A DNA stretch of 64,000 nt, taken from positions 110,645-174,644 of the forward strand of contig JACPDN010000007.1 in assembly GCA_016183985.1 (NCBI GenBank), read 5' to 3'. A program made the translations under genes and the position numbers. Shown piece after piece: positions 34,619-43,550 of the stretch. Position 1 is the stretch's first letter. Each line of letters begins with the position of its first letter. A model generated the notes under the pieces. It was not told where the DNA came from, searched no databases, and saw only the letters and a program-made list of their open reading frames with translations. This stretch comes from Pseudomonadota bacterium (GTDB taxonomy: Bacteria; Pseudomonadota; Alphaproteobacteria; Dongiales; Dongiaceae).

Positions 34619-35415
34619 GCCGAGGCCTGCTCTTTCAGCAGATTGCCAAGGCGCTGCGAAGCGCCTTCGCCGAGATAGACATCGACGACGTTGCGATCCT
34701 CAATGAGGCCCTGCGGCCGGCCCTCATAGATCTTCTCGCCATGATGCATGATGAGGACGCGGCTCGAGAGCTGCACCAGGAAACGCATGACGTGTTCGAT
34801 GAGGATGATGGTGATGCCGCGTGCCGCAATGTTGCGCACCACTGCCATCACATGATCGATTTCCTTCGGGTTGAGCCCACCCACCGGCTCGTCCATCAAC
34901 AGCAAGGTCGGGTTGCTGGCCAGCGCACCCGCCAGCATCAGCAGTTTGCGATCGAGCACGGGCAGGCGCCCGACGATCTCGTCATCTTTTCCCGTCAGTC
35001 CCACCGCGGCGAGCGCCTCGTCGACATGGCGCGCCACATCGCGCCCAATGCGCAGGCCCGGAATCAGGCGATTCTGCCGCCCGAAATAGGCGGCGATTTC
35101 GACATTGCCGCGCACAGTCAGGCTGTCGAAACCGGCATTCAACTGAAAAGTCCGGGCGATGCCGGCATGGCACAAGGCCTCCGGCGGCAGGCTGGTGATG
35201 TTGCGCCCCTGAAAGATGATCTCGCCGGACGTCGCCGGATTAAGCCCCGAAATGGCCTCGAACAGCGTCGTCTTGCCGGCCCCGTTCGGCCCGCCGATGC
35301 CGAGCACTTCGCCCGGCATCAGCGTGAAGCTCATCTTGTTGACGGCCGTCAGCGCGCCGAATTGCTTGGTCACCTCGCGGCAGACAAGCAAAGGTTCCGT
35401 GGCGGCCGTCCCCAT
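34615..35415 (-). CDS. Liv-type ABC ATPase, LivG-like, with degenerate signature motif
   Basis: 266 residues. Walker A GPNGAGKTT near 40 and Walker B LLLMDEPVGGLNPKE near 163 are intact. The ABC signature expected as LSYGQQ or LSGGQ reads LPVLDRKLLMLAGAL, so the nucleotide-contacting serine/glycines are missing. The C-terminal tail characteristic of LivG (GLIEDRNVVDVYLG) is present. One ATP site of the LivF-LivG dimer would then be weak or inactive, as in several asymmetric ABC proteins. Confidence 0.9.
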   Translation of the reverse strand: MGTAATEPLLVCREVTKQFGALTAVNKMSFTLMPGEVLGIGGPNGAGKTTLFEAISGLNPATSGEIIFQGRNITSLPPEALCHAGIARTFQLNAGFDSLTVRGNVEIAAYFGRQNRLIPGLRIGRDVARHVDEALAAVGLTGKDDEIVGRLPVLDRKLLMLAGALASNPTLLLMDEPVGGLNPKEIDHVMAVVRNIAARGITIILIEHVMRFLVQLSSRVLIMHHGEKIYEGRPQGLIEDRNVVDVYLGEGASQRLGNLLKEQASA

Positions 35416-35454
35416 TCAATCATTCCCTCGAGTTGTTGCCGGATCAGACCCAGG

Positions 35455-36780
35455 TCAACCTTTGATCCAGGGCGGCAGCTTGAAGCCTTCCGTACCATAG
35501 GGCGCCGGGGCAATAAGCCCGCCGCTCTTGCTCTGGTCCTGAATCTGCAGGAACTGGTGCGGCATGCCAAGGGAGGAATCATTGACCTGGGTCGGATAGG
35601 TATAGGCCGCCTGCTCATCCGCCATGAAGCGGGTGGTGCCGGTGACACCGCGATAGATCAGGCTGCGCATGCGCGAAGCCACCTTGCGGTTCTGCTCCTC
35701 ATTGCCCGGTTCACCCGTGCCGCCGGCAAGAGCCGCGGCGGTGGCCCAGACATAGGCGCCGTCATAGGGTTGCGCGCCGGAATTGTGCCCGGCATTCTCG
35801 CCGAACTTCGCCTTGTAGCGCTTCTCGAAAGCCGAACCGATTTCATCCTGCAAGGCACCGACGACGGTCGCATAGAGCACGCCCACCGAGGCTTCCTTGG
35901 CGATATCGCGGAAGGCCGGGATCGACGGGCCGTATTGCATGTAGATAAGGCTCTGCGTCGGGTTCGGCACGAACTGCACCATGAACTGCGCCAGATCGGC
36001 GGGCAGGAAATGGGTGACGGCGATGACGGCCGGCGGATCCTGGCGGATCTTGGCGAGCGTCGGCCCCCATTCCGAGATCGGCACGTTCACGGTCTCGAAC
36101 AGGCTGATCTCCCAGCCATAGTCGGCGCCCTTTTCCTTGATGGCGTTGGCGATGTTGGCGGCATAGACGCCGGCCGACAGGATCACCGCCATCTTGTTGT
36201 TGGCGCGCTTGAACTGGCCGTTCTCTTCCAGCTGCTGCAGGAATTTCAAGAAACCCGGGCCATACCAGTACTCGGCCGGATCCCCCTGGAACGAGCCGAA
36301 ATAGCGGTCGGGATTCGACTTGATCAGGTTGTTGTGACCGATCGTTGTGTCGTAGTGGACATAGATGATGCCGGCATCGGCGACCGGGTCCTGGATGGCA
36401 GCGCCAGAACCAATGTTGTAGCCATTGATCAGCGCATGAACCGAATGTCGGTCGATGAGGCGCTGCGCCGCCTGGACATTGGTCGGATCACCCATCTGCT
36501 TGGTATCTTCGAAGTAGGGCTCCAGCGGTCGGCCCAAAATTCCGCCCAGCGCGTTGATTTCTTCACAGGCGAGCGTCAGGCCGTTCCTGAATTCGACACC
36601 GTCGGCGGCGGCGAAATCAGTCAGCGGCGCCGCCTGGCCGACCGGAATGGGATCGCCATCGGCGCGCGCACCGTCATTGATGCCGGCAAGAACCGCGGCG
36701 CCGGTCCCCAGGGCGGCAGCCCCTTTGAGGAAGTGGCGGCGGCTGGGTATGACGTTGGGCTTCTTGATCTCTTCAGACAT
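35455..36780 (-). CDS. Liv-type ABC importer substrate-binding protein, Tat-exported
   Basis: 441 residues. The N-terminus has a twin-arginine motif, SRRHFLKGAAALGTGAAVLAG, ending near GARAD at about residue 40. The mature part, IPVGQAAPLTDFAAADG then GLTLACEEINALGGILGR, is the type I periplasmic fold of the LivJ/urea/amide-binding family. At about 400 mature residues it is longer than LivJ, nearer amide- or urea-type binding proteins. Next to an acetylamine amidohydrolase, the ligand may be an acylated amine (inference). Confidence 0.9.
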   Translation of the reverse strand: MSEEIKKPNVIPSRRHFLKGAAALGTGAAVLAGINDGARADGDPIPVGQAAPLTDFAAADGVEFRNGLTLACEEINALGGILGRPLEPYFEDTKQMGDPTNVQAAQRLIDRHSVHALINGYNIGSGAAIQDPVADAGIIYVHYDTTIGHNNLIKSNPDRYFGSFQGDPAEYWYGPGFLKFLQQLEENGQFKRANNKMAVILSAGVYAANIANAIKEKGADYGWEISLFETVNVPISEWGPTLAKIRQDPPAVIAVTHFLPADLAQFMVQFVPNPTQSLIYMQYGPSIPAFRDIAKEASVGVLYATVVGALQDEIGSAFEKRYKAKFGENAGHNSGAQPYDGAYVWATAAALAGGTGEPGNEEQNRKVASRMRSLIYRGVTGTTRFMADEQAAYTYPTQVNDSSLGMPHQFLQIQDQSKSGGLIAPAPYGTEGFKLPPWIKG

Positions 36781-36861
36781 ATCCGGAGCTCTCCCTAAAC
36801 AGCCGCCTTGTGCTTGGTTGGTCGCTGCCGGCGCGGCTTCCCCGGCGCGGACCTGTTCTCG

Positions 36862-37962
36862 TTAGTGAATGTCGGCGATGAGATTGGCTGCGGCCGTGAT
36901 CGCTGTCCACTGATGCGGCTGCAGATCCTGCTGCCCCCAGCTCGACATCGGCTCGGCCCAGGGATCCCTGATATGCGTCTTGATGCCGGTCAGCTCCTCC
37001 ATCACAGCGAGGCCGCAATAGGGCACGTACATCGGCGAGTAGCCGCCTTCATGCGACATCAGCAACCGTCCGCCGCAGAGTTCGTCGGCCGTCTGCATCA
37101 GCATACGCGTCATCTGGCGATAGCCGTCGGCGCTCACCATCATGCGGCCCAGGGGATCGACGCCCGAGGCATCGAAACCCGACGGCACCACGATCATTTC
37201 CGGCTTGTAACGCCGGAGGGCCGGCAGCACGACATGCTCGAAGGCGGCGATATAGGCACCGTTGCCGCAGCCCGGCGGCAAAGGAATGTTGAGATTGTAA
37301 TTCAACCCCGCACCTTGCCCGCGTTCGGTCACATGGCCCGAATTGGGCGGATAGAGGCCGTCCTGATGCAGCGAAATGGTCAGCACATCCTTGCTGCCAT
37401 AGAACGCGGCCTGCGTGCCGTTGCCGTGATGGACGTCCCAATCGACCGTCGCCACGCGCCCCACGCCCCGCGTTGCCTGCGCATGCATGATCGCGATGGC
37501 GACATTACCGAACAGGCAGAAACCCATGCCGAGATCGGCTTCGGCGTGATGTCCCGGCGGGCGGCACAGCACATAGGCGTTCTTGACCTTGCCGTCCAGG
37601 ATGGCATCGAGCGCCGCCATCGTGCCGCCGGCCGAGAGCTGCGCGATCTCGAAGCTGCCCTTGCCGAACGGGGTCAAGGGGCTTGCCTCGCCGCCATTCT
37701 CGGCGGAGAGCTTCTTGATGCGCTCGATATAGGTGCGGGTATGGAAGCGCGCGATCTCGTCCTCGGTCGCGTAGCGCGGCTTGATGGTGGTGAGATGATC
37801 AAGCAGGCCGCTCACTTCGAGTAGGTTACGCAGGCGCCGCTTGGTTTCGGGATTTTCGGCATGTTCGCCCGGCTGCACATGCAGGCTCGGCTGGAACACC
37901 TGGGCGTAGTTCCAGGTGTTGTGCCACATGTAAAGTTCATGGAAGACGAAACCCGTCGCCAT
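36862..37962 (-). CDS. Class II histone deacetylase-like amidohydrolase (acetylpolyamine/acetylamine deacetylase family)
   Basis: 366 residues from ATG at 37962 with GGGAG 8 bases upstream; a TTG at 37977 is rejected. Zinc and catalytic blocks are intact: RPPGHHAEADLGMGFC near 140, VDWDVHHGNGTQ, SGFDASGVDPLG and HEGGYSP. Bacterial relatives deacetylate acetylated polyamines or similar amides. First gene of a Liv-type importer operon, so it probably releases an amine from an imported N-acyl compound in the cytoplasm. Confidence 0.9.
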   Translation of the reverse strand: MATGFVFHELYMWHNTWNYAQVFQPSLHVQPGEHAENPETKRRLRNLLEVSGLLDHLTTIKPRYATEDEIARFHTRTYIERIKKLSAENGGEASPLTPFGKGSFEIAQLSAGGTMAALDAILDGKVKNAYVLCRPPGHHAEADLGMGFCLFGNVAIAIMHAQATRGVGRVATVDWDVHHGNGTQAAFYGSKDVLTISLHQDGLYPPNSGHVTERGQGAGLNYNLNIPLPPGCGNGAYIAAFEHVVLPALRRYKPEMIVVPSGFDASGVDPLGRMMVSADGYRQMTRMLMQTADELCGGRLLMSHEGGYSPMYVPYCGLAVMEELTGIKTHIRDPWAEPMSSWGQQDLQPHQWTAITAAANLIADIH

Positions 37963-38111
37963 CGTAAGCGCTCCCAAAATGCCTCGTTACGCCGGCCCTT
38001 CCTTACGGATCGACGGGCTCGTTGACACATTTGTGGCGGATGATTCGGGTCTTGTCCCGCCCCGGACGGGTAAGGTGGGGGTGTTTCAGCCCACCCGAAC
38101 GGGTAATAGAC

Positions 38112-40844
38112 TCAGCGGCTGGATTGCTGGGGAAAAGTGAGGCCGATTTCCTGCAGGCGCAGCACGGCTTGAGTGCGATTGGCGACGCCCAGCTTCCCAA
38201 AGATGTTCTTGAGGTGCCATTTGACCGTGTCCGGCGCCATCCCGAGAGCCTGGGCCATGTCGCGATTGCTGTGACCGATGCCGAGCAGCTGCACCACGTC
38301 GATCTCGCGCGGGCTGAATCCGGGATCACCCTTTCTGAGATGCCCAACTTGCGCTGGCGCCCGCTCCGGCTTGCCGAATTCCGCCATCAGCCGATCGAGG
38401 AAGAGGCCGGTCGGTGTTTCGCCTGACCAGCTCGGCATGCGCTTGCGCGAAAAATCGATCACCTCGCGCAGGGCCTGGCCCTCGTCGACCAGCATCCGCA
38501 GCGCCTTTTGGGGAGCGCAGATGGAGATGGCATCGACGGCCGCCGCCAAAGCGGAAAGTGCATCGCCCGCCTGGTAGGACGCGATCGCCGCCAGCGCCCG
38601 CACCTGGGCAAGACGCCGCAGGCGCCCGTCGCGCCGCACATTCTCCGCCACCCGGTCGAGCAATTTCAGCGCTGCCTCAGGCTTTGCCGACGCGATGAGC
38701 ACGCGCGCCTGCGCCATGAATTCCGGCTCGGTCGCCGGCGTCAGCGGGCCGAGATCATTCTTCTTGCCCTCGCCGCCGACACCGCGGGCGAGCAAGGCAA
38801 AGCGCGCCGCCTGCGCGTCCCCCCGCTGCAGCAGCAGGCGGACGCGATCGTTCAAGGCACTGGCGGTCAAGCGATGATAACGCTTCTCGATGCCGAGCCG
38901 TTCGGCGCGTTCCAAGACCGCCATCGCTTCATCATGTCGGCCGCGCGCTGCCGCGATGCGGGCAAGATGCAGCTTGCACGCCATTTCGTGCACGACCAAC
39001 CCGCATTCCTCGATGATCTGCCGATGCGTATGCAGCAGGCGTTCGGCACCGGCGAGGTCGCACCATTCGTAAAGCAGCTCGACCTCGAAGATCGCCACCA
39101 TCGCCTCGGCATAGGAACCGGCGCCGAGCTCGCGCCTGGCCGCCGCAATGGCGCGCGCGAAGAATTGTGCGGCACCGGTCAAATTTCCCGCCGCCTTTTC
39201 GACCAGGCCCAGAATGAGATCCGAATAGACCACGCCGAAAACCGATTGCGCGAGCCCATGACTGTCGCGCGCCTTGAGGCTCAGGATGCGCGCGCCGTCG
39301 AGATCGCCCAGGGAGAAATGGCAGAAGGCATTGATGTTGCCGAGCGTTCCCTTGAAGAACGGCTTGTTCTCCGGAATCGCCTCGGCCCAGCCATCGGCCA
39401 GGCGTGCCGCGGTGCGCGAGCGATCGGCCGCTGAAATGACGCCCACCGTCAGCGTGCACAGCTCCGCCTGCAGGGCCGCTTGCGCCTCACGATCGAGCTT
39501 GCCGGCGACACGCGCCGCGACGATGGATTGCTTGGCAGATTTCAGCGTCCGTGCCGCTTCCTGCGGGCGGCTCATATGAAACTGGATCCAGACCTCCGCC
39601 AACTGGAGCTGCGGTCGCCGCGCGATGAGATCCGGCGGCAGCTGCCCCAGCCAGGCGCGCACGGTATTGAGATGGCTCGCCATGATGAGCGGCATGGCGC
39701 AATCCTCGACCAGCACCGCCGCCCGATCGGCATCACCGGATGCCAGCGCGTGTGAGACCGCTTCCGACGTCAGATCATTGGCAGAAAGCCAATCGGCTGC
39801 CCGGCTATGCAGCGTCGCGATCTCGTCCCGCCCCATCGCCTGCAATTGCGCCTGCAGGAATTCGGCAAAGAGGTGGTGATAGCGGAACCAATGCCGTTCC
39901 CGGTCGAGGGGGATGAGGAAGAGATTGGCCGCCTCGATCGCCTGCAGCATCGCCACACTGTCCGAACGCCTCAGGATCGCATCAGCCAGTGGTGCCGATA
40001 TCCGGCTTAAGATCGACGTCTTGACCAGGAAGCCCCGCAGATCCGGCGATTGGCGCGCCAGGACATCCTGTGTCAGGAACTCGGCCACATCGCGATGACT
40101 GCCGGAGAAATTGCGGATGAAGGCCGCGCGCCCCGTGGGCTCTTCAAGCGACAGCGACGCCAGCTGCAGACCCGCAACCCAGCCCTCCGTCCGGTGCTGC
40201 AGCGTCACCACATCGCTCAAGGGCAGATCATGCAGTTCCGCCGCCTGGAACAGGCTTTCCGTTTCCTCAAGCGAGAAGCGCAATTGCATGTCGTCGAGAT
40301 TGATCAACTGGCCTTTGACCCGCATATGCGCGAGTCCAAACGGCAATGGCCCGCGCGTCGCCACAACGAGATGCAGGCTGGCCGGCGCATAAGCGAGCAG
40401 CGCGTCGAGGAAGCGGCAGATCTCGGGCGAAGATAGGAACTGGCAGTCATCGAGGATCAGAAAGAGCGGCTGGCTGCGGTGGCTGAGGTCGTTGACGATC
40501 GAGGTCAGCACCGAATCGACCGGCAAGACTGGGCTGGATTGCAGCAATGCCGGCACATGGGGTGCGATCTGCGGATCGGCGCGCCGCAAGGCCGCCACCA
40601 GATAGCTCAAGAAGCGACCGATCTCGTCATCGTCGCGGTCGAGCGCCAGCCAACCGACCGCCGCATCGCGCGCCTTCAGACTGGCGATCCATTGCCCGAG
40701 CAAGGTGCTCTTGCCAAAGCCGGGCGGCGCCGACATCACCACCAGACGCGCCGCCAAGGCGCCATCAAGCTGCCGCAACAAACGCTGCCGCGCGACGAGA
40801 TCACGCTTCAGTTCCGGCGGGCGCAATTTGGTTTCGATCAGCAT
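38112..40844 (-). CDS. LuxR family, MalT-like (LAL) ATP-dependent transcriptional regulator
   Basis: 910 residues. P-loop APPGFGKSTLLGQW near 40 and an NTPase domain to about 300 are followed by a long helical-repeat (TPR-like) sensor region (about 330-830). A C-terminal LuxR helix-turn-helix contains FSPREIDVVQLLGIGHSNRDMA and TVKWHLKNIFGKLGVANRTQAV. Such proteins integrate ATP and an inducer to activate transcription. It is monocistronic between the amidohydrolase operon and otnI; either neighbour could be its target, and nothing in the sequence decides which. Confidence 0.92.
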   Translation of the reverse strand: MLIETKLRPPELKRDLVARQRLLRQLDGALAARLVVMSAPPGFGKSTLLGQWIASLKARDAAVGWLALDRDDDEIGRFLSYLVAALRRADPQIAPHVPALLQSSPVLPVDSVLTSIVNDLSHRSQPLFLILDDCQFLSSPEICRFLDALLAYAPASLHLVVATRGPLPFGLAHMRVKGQLINLDDMQLRFSLEETESLFQAAELHDLPLSDVVTLQHRTEGWVAGLQLASLSLEEPTGRAAFIRNFSGSHRDVAEFLTQDVLARQSPDLRGFLVKTSILSRISAPLADAILRRSDSVAMLQAIEAANLFLIPLDRERHWFRYHHLFAEFLQAQLQAMGRDEIATLHSRAADWLSANDLTSEAVSHALASGDADRAAVLVEDCAMPLIMASHLNTVRAWLGQLPPDLIARRPQLQLAEVWIQFHMSRPQEAARTLKSAKQSIVAARVAGKLDREAQAALQAELCTLTVGVISAADRSRTAARLADGWAEAIPENKPFFKGTLGNINAFCHFSLGDLDGARILSLKARDSHGLAQSVFGVVYSDLILGLVEKAAGNLTGAAQFFARAIAAARRELGAGSYAEAMVAIFEVELLYEWCDLAGAERLLHTHRQIIEECGLVVHEMACKLHLARIAAARGRHDEAMAVLERAERLGIEKRYHRLTASALNDRVRLLLQRGDAQAARFALLARGVGGEGKKNDLGPLTPATEPEFMAQARVLIASAKPEAALKLLDRVAENVRRDGRLRRLAQVRALAAIASYQAGDALSALAAAVDAISICAPQKALRMLVDEGQALREVIDFSRKRMPSWSGETPTGLFLDRLMAEFGKPERAPAQVGHLRKGDPGFSPREIDVVQLLGIGHSNRDMAQALGMAPDTVKWHLKNIFGKLGVANRTQAVLRLQEIGLTFPQQSSR

Positions 40845-41007
40845 GCGCCGATCTTAGCGTTGGATTTCCCTGGCGCGATAGGGTGATTATCGTGCCACAA
40901 GCGACATAAAATCGGCCCCGCATCGCTTTTCACCTGCGCATCCTCGGGTCGCATTGCTATAGTCCTGGCGACACGCGATTTGAGCTTATTTTAAGGGTCT
41001 TTCCTCC

Positions 41008-41775
41008 ATGCCGCGCCTTGCCGCCAACCTCTCCATGATGTTCAACGAATGGCCGTTCCTGGAACGCTTCGGGAAAGCGAAGGCGGCTGGCTTCACGGCG
41101 GTCGAATATCTCTTCCCCTATGAGCATCCGGCGGAGGCGATCGGTGCCGCCCTCCACGGCAATGGCCTGACCCAGGCGCTCTTCAACCTGCCGCCGGGCA
41201 ATTGGGCGGCAGGCGATCGTGGTATCGCCGCCCTTCCGGCGCGGAAAGACGAATTCCGTGCCGGCGTGAAAACCGCGCTCACCTATGCGGCCGCGACCGG
41301 CGTCAAGCGCCTGCACGCGATGAGCGGCCACGGGCTTCGCGACGACAAGGCGGCGCGCGCCAGTTATGTCGACGCGCTGCGCTTTGCCTGCGAGCAAGCG
41401 GGACCGGCCGGCATCGACATCCTCATCGAGCCGATCAACGGGCGCGACATGCCCGGCTATTTCATGAACGATTTTGCCTTCGCGGCGGATTTGATCACGG
41501 AATTGAATCTGCCCAATCTGCGCCTGCAATTCGACATCTATCACCGCCAGATCCTGCATGGCGACGTGTTGACGGGATTGAAGACCCTCTTGCCCTTGAT
41601 CTCACACGTGCAGATCGCCAGCGTGCCGGCGCGAAATGAACCCGGTACCGGCGAGCTGGACGATTTCCGTGTGCTGAAGGAGCTTGATGCGCTGGGCTAT
41701 ACCGGCTTCGTCGGCTGCGAATACCGGCCGGCGGCGGGAACGCTCGCTGGCTTGGCCTGGCGCGAGAAGCTCTAG
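41008..41775 (+). CDS. otnI: 2-oxo-tetronate isomerase (hydroxypyruvate isomerase family)
   Basis: 255 residues, TIM barrel of the Hyi family. The catalytic glutamates are E141 in [12 protein letters not shown] and E238 in GCEYRP, and [12 protein letters not shown] holds the metal-binding aspartate. OtnI converts 2-oxo-tetronate to 3-oxo-tetronate. DenD, OtnK and OtnC homologues within 12 kb favour OtnI over glyoxylate-pathway hydroxypyruvate isomerase. It is on the plus strand, converging with the denD operon by a 4-base CTAG overlap, and 163 bases divergent from the LuxR regulator. Confidence 0.82.
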   Translation: MPRLAANLSMMFNEWPFLERFGKAKAAGFTAVEYLFPYEHPAEAIGAALHGNGLTQALFNLPPGNWAAGDRGIAALPARKDEFRAGVKTALTYAAATGVKRLHAMSGHGLRDDKAARASYVDALRFACEQAGPAGIDILIEPINGRDMPGYFMNDFAFAADLITELNLPNLRLQFDIYHRQILHGDVLTGLKTLLPLISHVQIASVPARNEPGTGELDDFRVLKELDALGYTGFVGCEYRPAAGTLAGLAWREKL

Positions 41776-42524
41776 CCGCGGCCGACGAAGGGCATTTGCG
41801 TCGCCATCACCGTCATGGTCAGCACATTGGCGCTCAAGGGCAGATTCGCCATATAGGCGACCGCCTCGCCGACATGGCGCGCATGCATCGTCGCTTCCGG
41901 TTTCTTTGAACCGTCGGCCTGCAAGGCGCCAGCCTCGATAAACTGCGTCATCTCGGTGCTGGCATTGCCGATATCGATCTGGCCGCAGGCGATATTGAAG
42001 GGCCTGCCATCCAGTGCCGTCGATTTGGTGAGCCCCGTGATCGCATGCTTGGTCGCGGTATAGGGTGCCGAATAGGGCCGCGGTGTCGTCGCCGAGACCG
42101 AGCCATTGTTGATGATGCGTCCACCCTGGGGCGATTGCGCCTTCATCATCTTGAAGGCCTGCTGCGTGCAGAAGAAGGCGCCGCTGAGATTAGACGCCAC
42201 CACCGCATGCCACTGCTCAGGCGTCAATTCTTCCATCGGAATCGCGGGTGCGCCGACGCCGGCATTGTTGACCAGCACGTCGAGCCGCCCCCATTTCGCC
42301 TTCACCTTGTCGAAGGCGGCAGCGACGGCGGCCGGATCGCCGATATCGGTTGGAATGGCTAGGGTATTGGCGCCCGAGAGATCGAGTTCCTTGGCTGCCG
42401 CTTCGATCGGCTCGCGGCGACGGCCGATCAACGCCACTTTGAATCCTTCTGCCAGCAGCGCCTTGACGATCGCTTTGCCGACACCCGTGCCGGCGCCGGT
42501 GACGATGGCGGTCTTGATGGTCAT
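41772..42524 (-). CDS. SDR family oxidoreductase
   Basis: 250 residues, classical [14 protein letters not shown] cofactor loop at 9-19, NNAGVG near 89, S/Y/K in NGSVS and [10 protein letters not shown]. Last gene of the minus-strand sugar acid operon, 18 bases after denD. It could oxidise or reduce a sugar acid or its precursor; no closer assignment is supported. Confidence 0.9.
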   Translation of the reverse strand: MTIKTAIVTGAGTGVGKAIVKALLAEGFKVALIGRRREPIEAAAKELDLSGANTLAIPTDIGDPAAVAAAFDKVKAKWGRLDVLVNNAGVGAPAIPMEELTPEQWHAVVASNLSGAFFCTQQAFKMMKAQSPQGGRIINNGSVSATTPRPYSAPYTATKHAITGLTKSTALDGRPFNIACGQIDIGNASTEMTQFIEAGALQADGSKKPEATMHARHVGEAVAYMANLPLSANVLTMTVMATQMPFVGRG

Positions 42525-42542
42525 AACGTCCGTGCTCCCAGC

Positions 42543-43526
42543 TCAGCCGATCTTGCCGCCCAATTCATCCTCGATATGGACGCGGATGATGTCATCAAAC
42601 GAGCTTTCGGCACGAAAGCCAAGGGCAATGGCGCGCGCCGGGTTGAAATCGCTCGGCCAACCGGCAACGATTTTCTGGATCACGGCATCCGGCTCGCGGC
42701 GGATGAGCTTCACCGCCTTCTCGCCAGCGACGCGGCGCAGCGCCTCGATCTGCTCGCCGACGGTGGCGGACAGGCCGGGCAGGCTCAGATTGCGGCGGGC
42801 CCCTACTTTCTCCAGGTCCAAGGTCGCGGCATGCAGCAGAAAGCCGACGGCGGCACGGGGGCTCGCGTGCCAATGGCGGACATTTTCGGCAACTGGCAAC
42901 ACCGCTTCCTGCCCCGAGAGCGGCTCGCGCAGGATGTTGGAGAAGAAGCCGGAGGCTGCCTTGTTCGGCTTGCCCGGGCGGATGCAGATCGTGGGTAGGC
43001 GGATGCCGATGCCGTCAAAGAAACCTTTGCGCGAATAGTCGGAGAGCAGCAATTCGCCGATCGCCTTCTGCGTGCCGTATGAGGTCAGCGGCGCGCTGAG
43101 GAAGGTATCCTCGATCTTGTCGCCGAAGGGTGCGCCAAAGACCGCGATCGACGATGTGAAGACGACGCGGGGCTTATAGGCTGCCCGCAAGCCTTCCTGC
43201 CGGATGGCCTCGAAGAGGAAGCGCGTGCCGTCGAGATTGATGCGATAGCCCTTGTCGAAATCCGCCTCCGCCTCGCCCGAGACGATGGCTGCCAGATGGA
43301 AGATGACATCTGGCCGGCCGGCGACCAGCTTTTCCGAAGCACCCGGCTGCGACAGATCGGCCGTCAGCGTCTCGGCCTTGCCCTTGAAGCCCGTCGGTGC
43401 GGCCGGCGGCACGACATCGACCAGGGTCAGCTTTTCAACCGCCTTGCCATCGAGGCCGCTTGCCACCAGCCGATCCGTCAATTTGCGGCCGACCATGCCG
43501 GCGGCACCGATGATGAGAATATGCAT
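42543..43526 (-). CDS. denD: D-erythronate dehydrogenase (extended SDR)
   Basis: 327 residues. NAD-binding LIIGAAGMVGRKL at the start, catalytic Tyr-Lys in YGTQKAIGELLL near 165, and substrate-side GIGIRLPTICIRPGKPNKAASGF, broken here as RLPTICIRPGKPNKAASGF, characteristic of the DenD group of epimerase-like enzymes. It oxidises D-erythronate at C2 to 2-oxo-tetronate, the substrate of OtnI. It lies 24 bases after the ApnL-like gene. Confidence 0.82.
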   Translation of the reverse strand: MHILIIGAAGMVGRKLTDRLVASGLDGKAVEKLTLVDVVPPAAPTGFKGKAETLTADLSQPGASEKLVAGRPDVIFHLAAIVSGEAEADFDKGYRINLDGTRFLFEAIRQEGLRAAYKPRVVFTSSIAVFGAPFGDKIEDTFLSAPLTSYGTQKAIGELLLSDYSRKGFFDGIGIRLPTICIRPGKPNKAASGFFSNILREPLSGQEAVLPVAENVRHWHASPRAAVGFLLHAATLDLEKVGARRNLSLPGLSATVGEQIEALRRVAGEKAVKLIRREPDAVIQKIVAGWPSDFNPARAIALGFRAESSFDDIIRVHIEDELGGKIG

Positions 43527-43550
43527 GAAGTCGAGACCTCTTTTTCTTAT

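Noticed and set aside
34741..36798. 685-codon plus-strand open frame across LivG and the binding protein
   Set aside because: It runs through two intact minus-strand genes and their gap; translation is Arg/His/Asp-rich without motifs.
37963..37977. TTG at 37977 as start of the HDAC-like gene
   Set aside because: It overlaps the GGGAG that serves the ATG at 37962.
38074..38096. GGTGGG/CCCACC hairpin between the LuxR and HDAC genes
   Set aside because: Short stem with no T-run on either strand; too weak to call a terminator.
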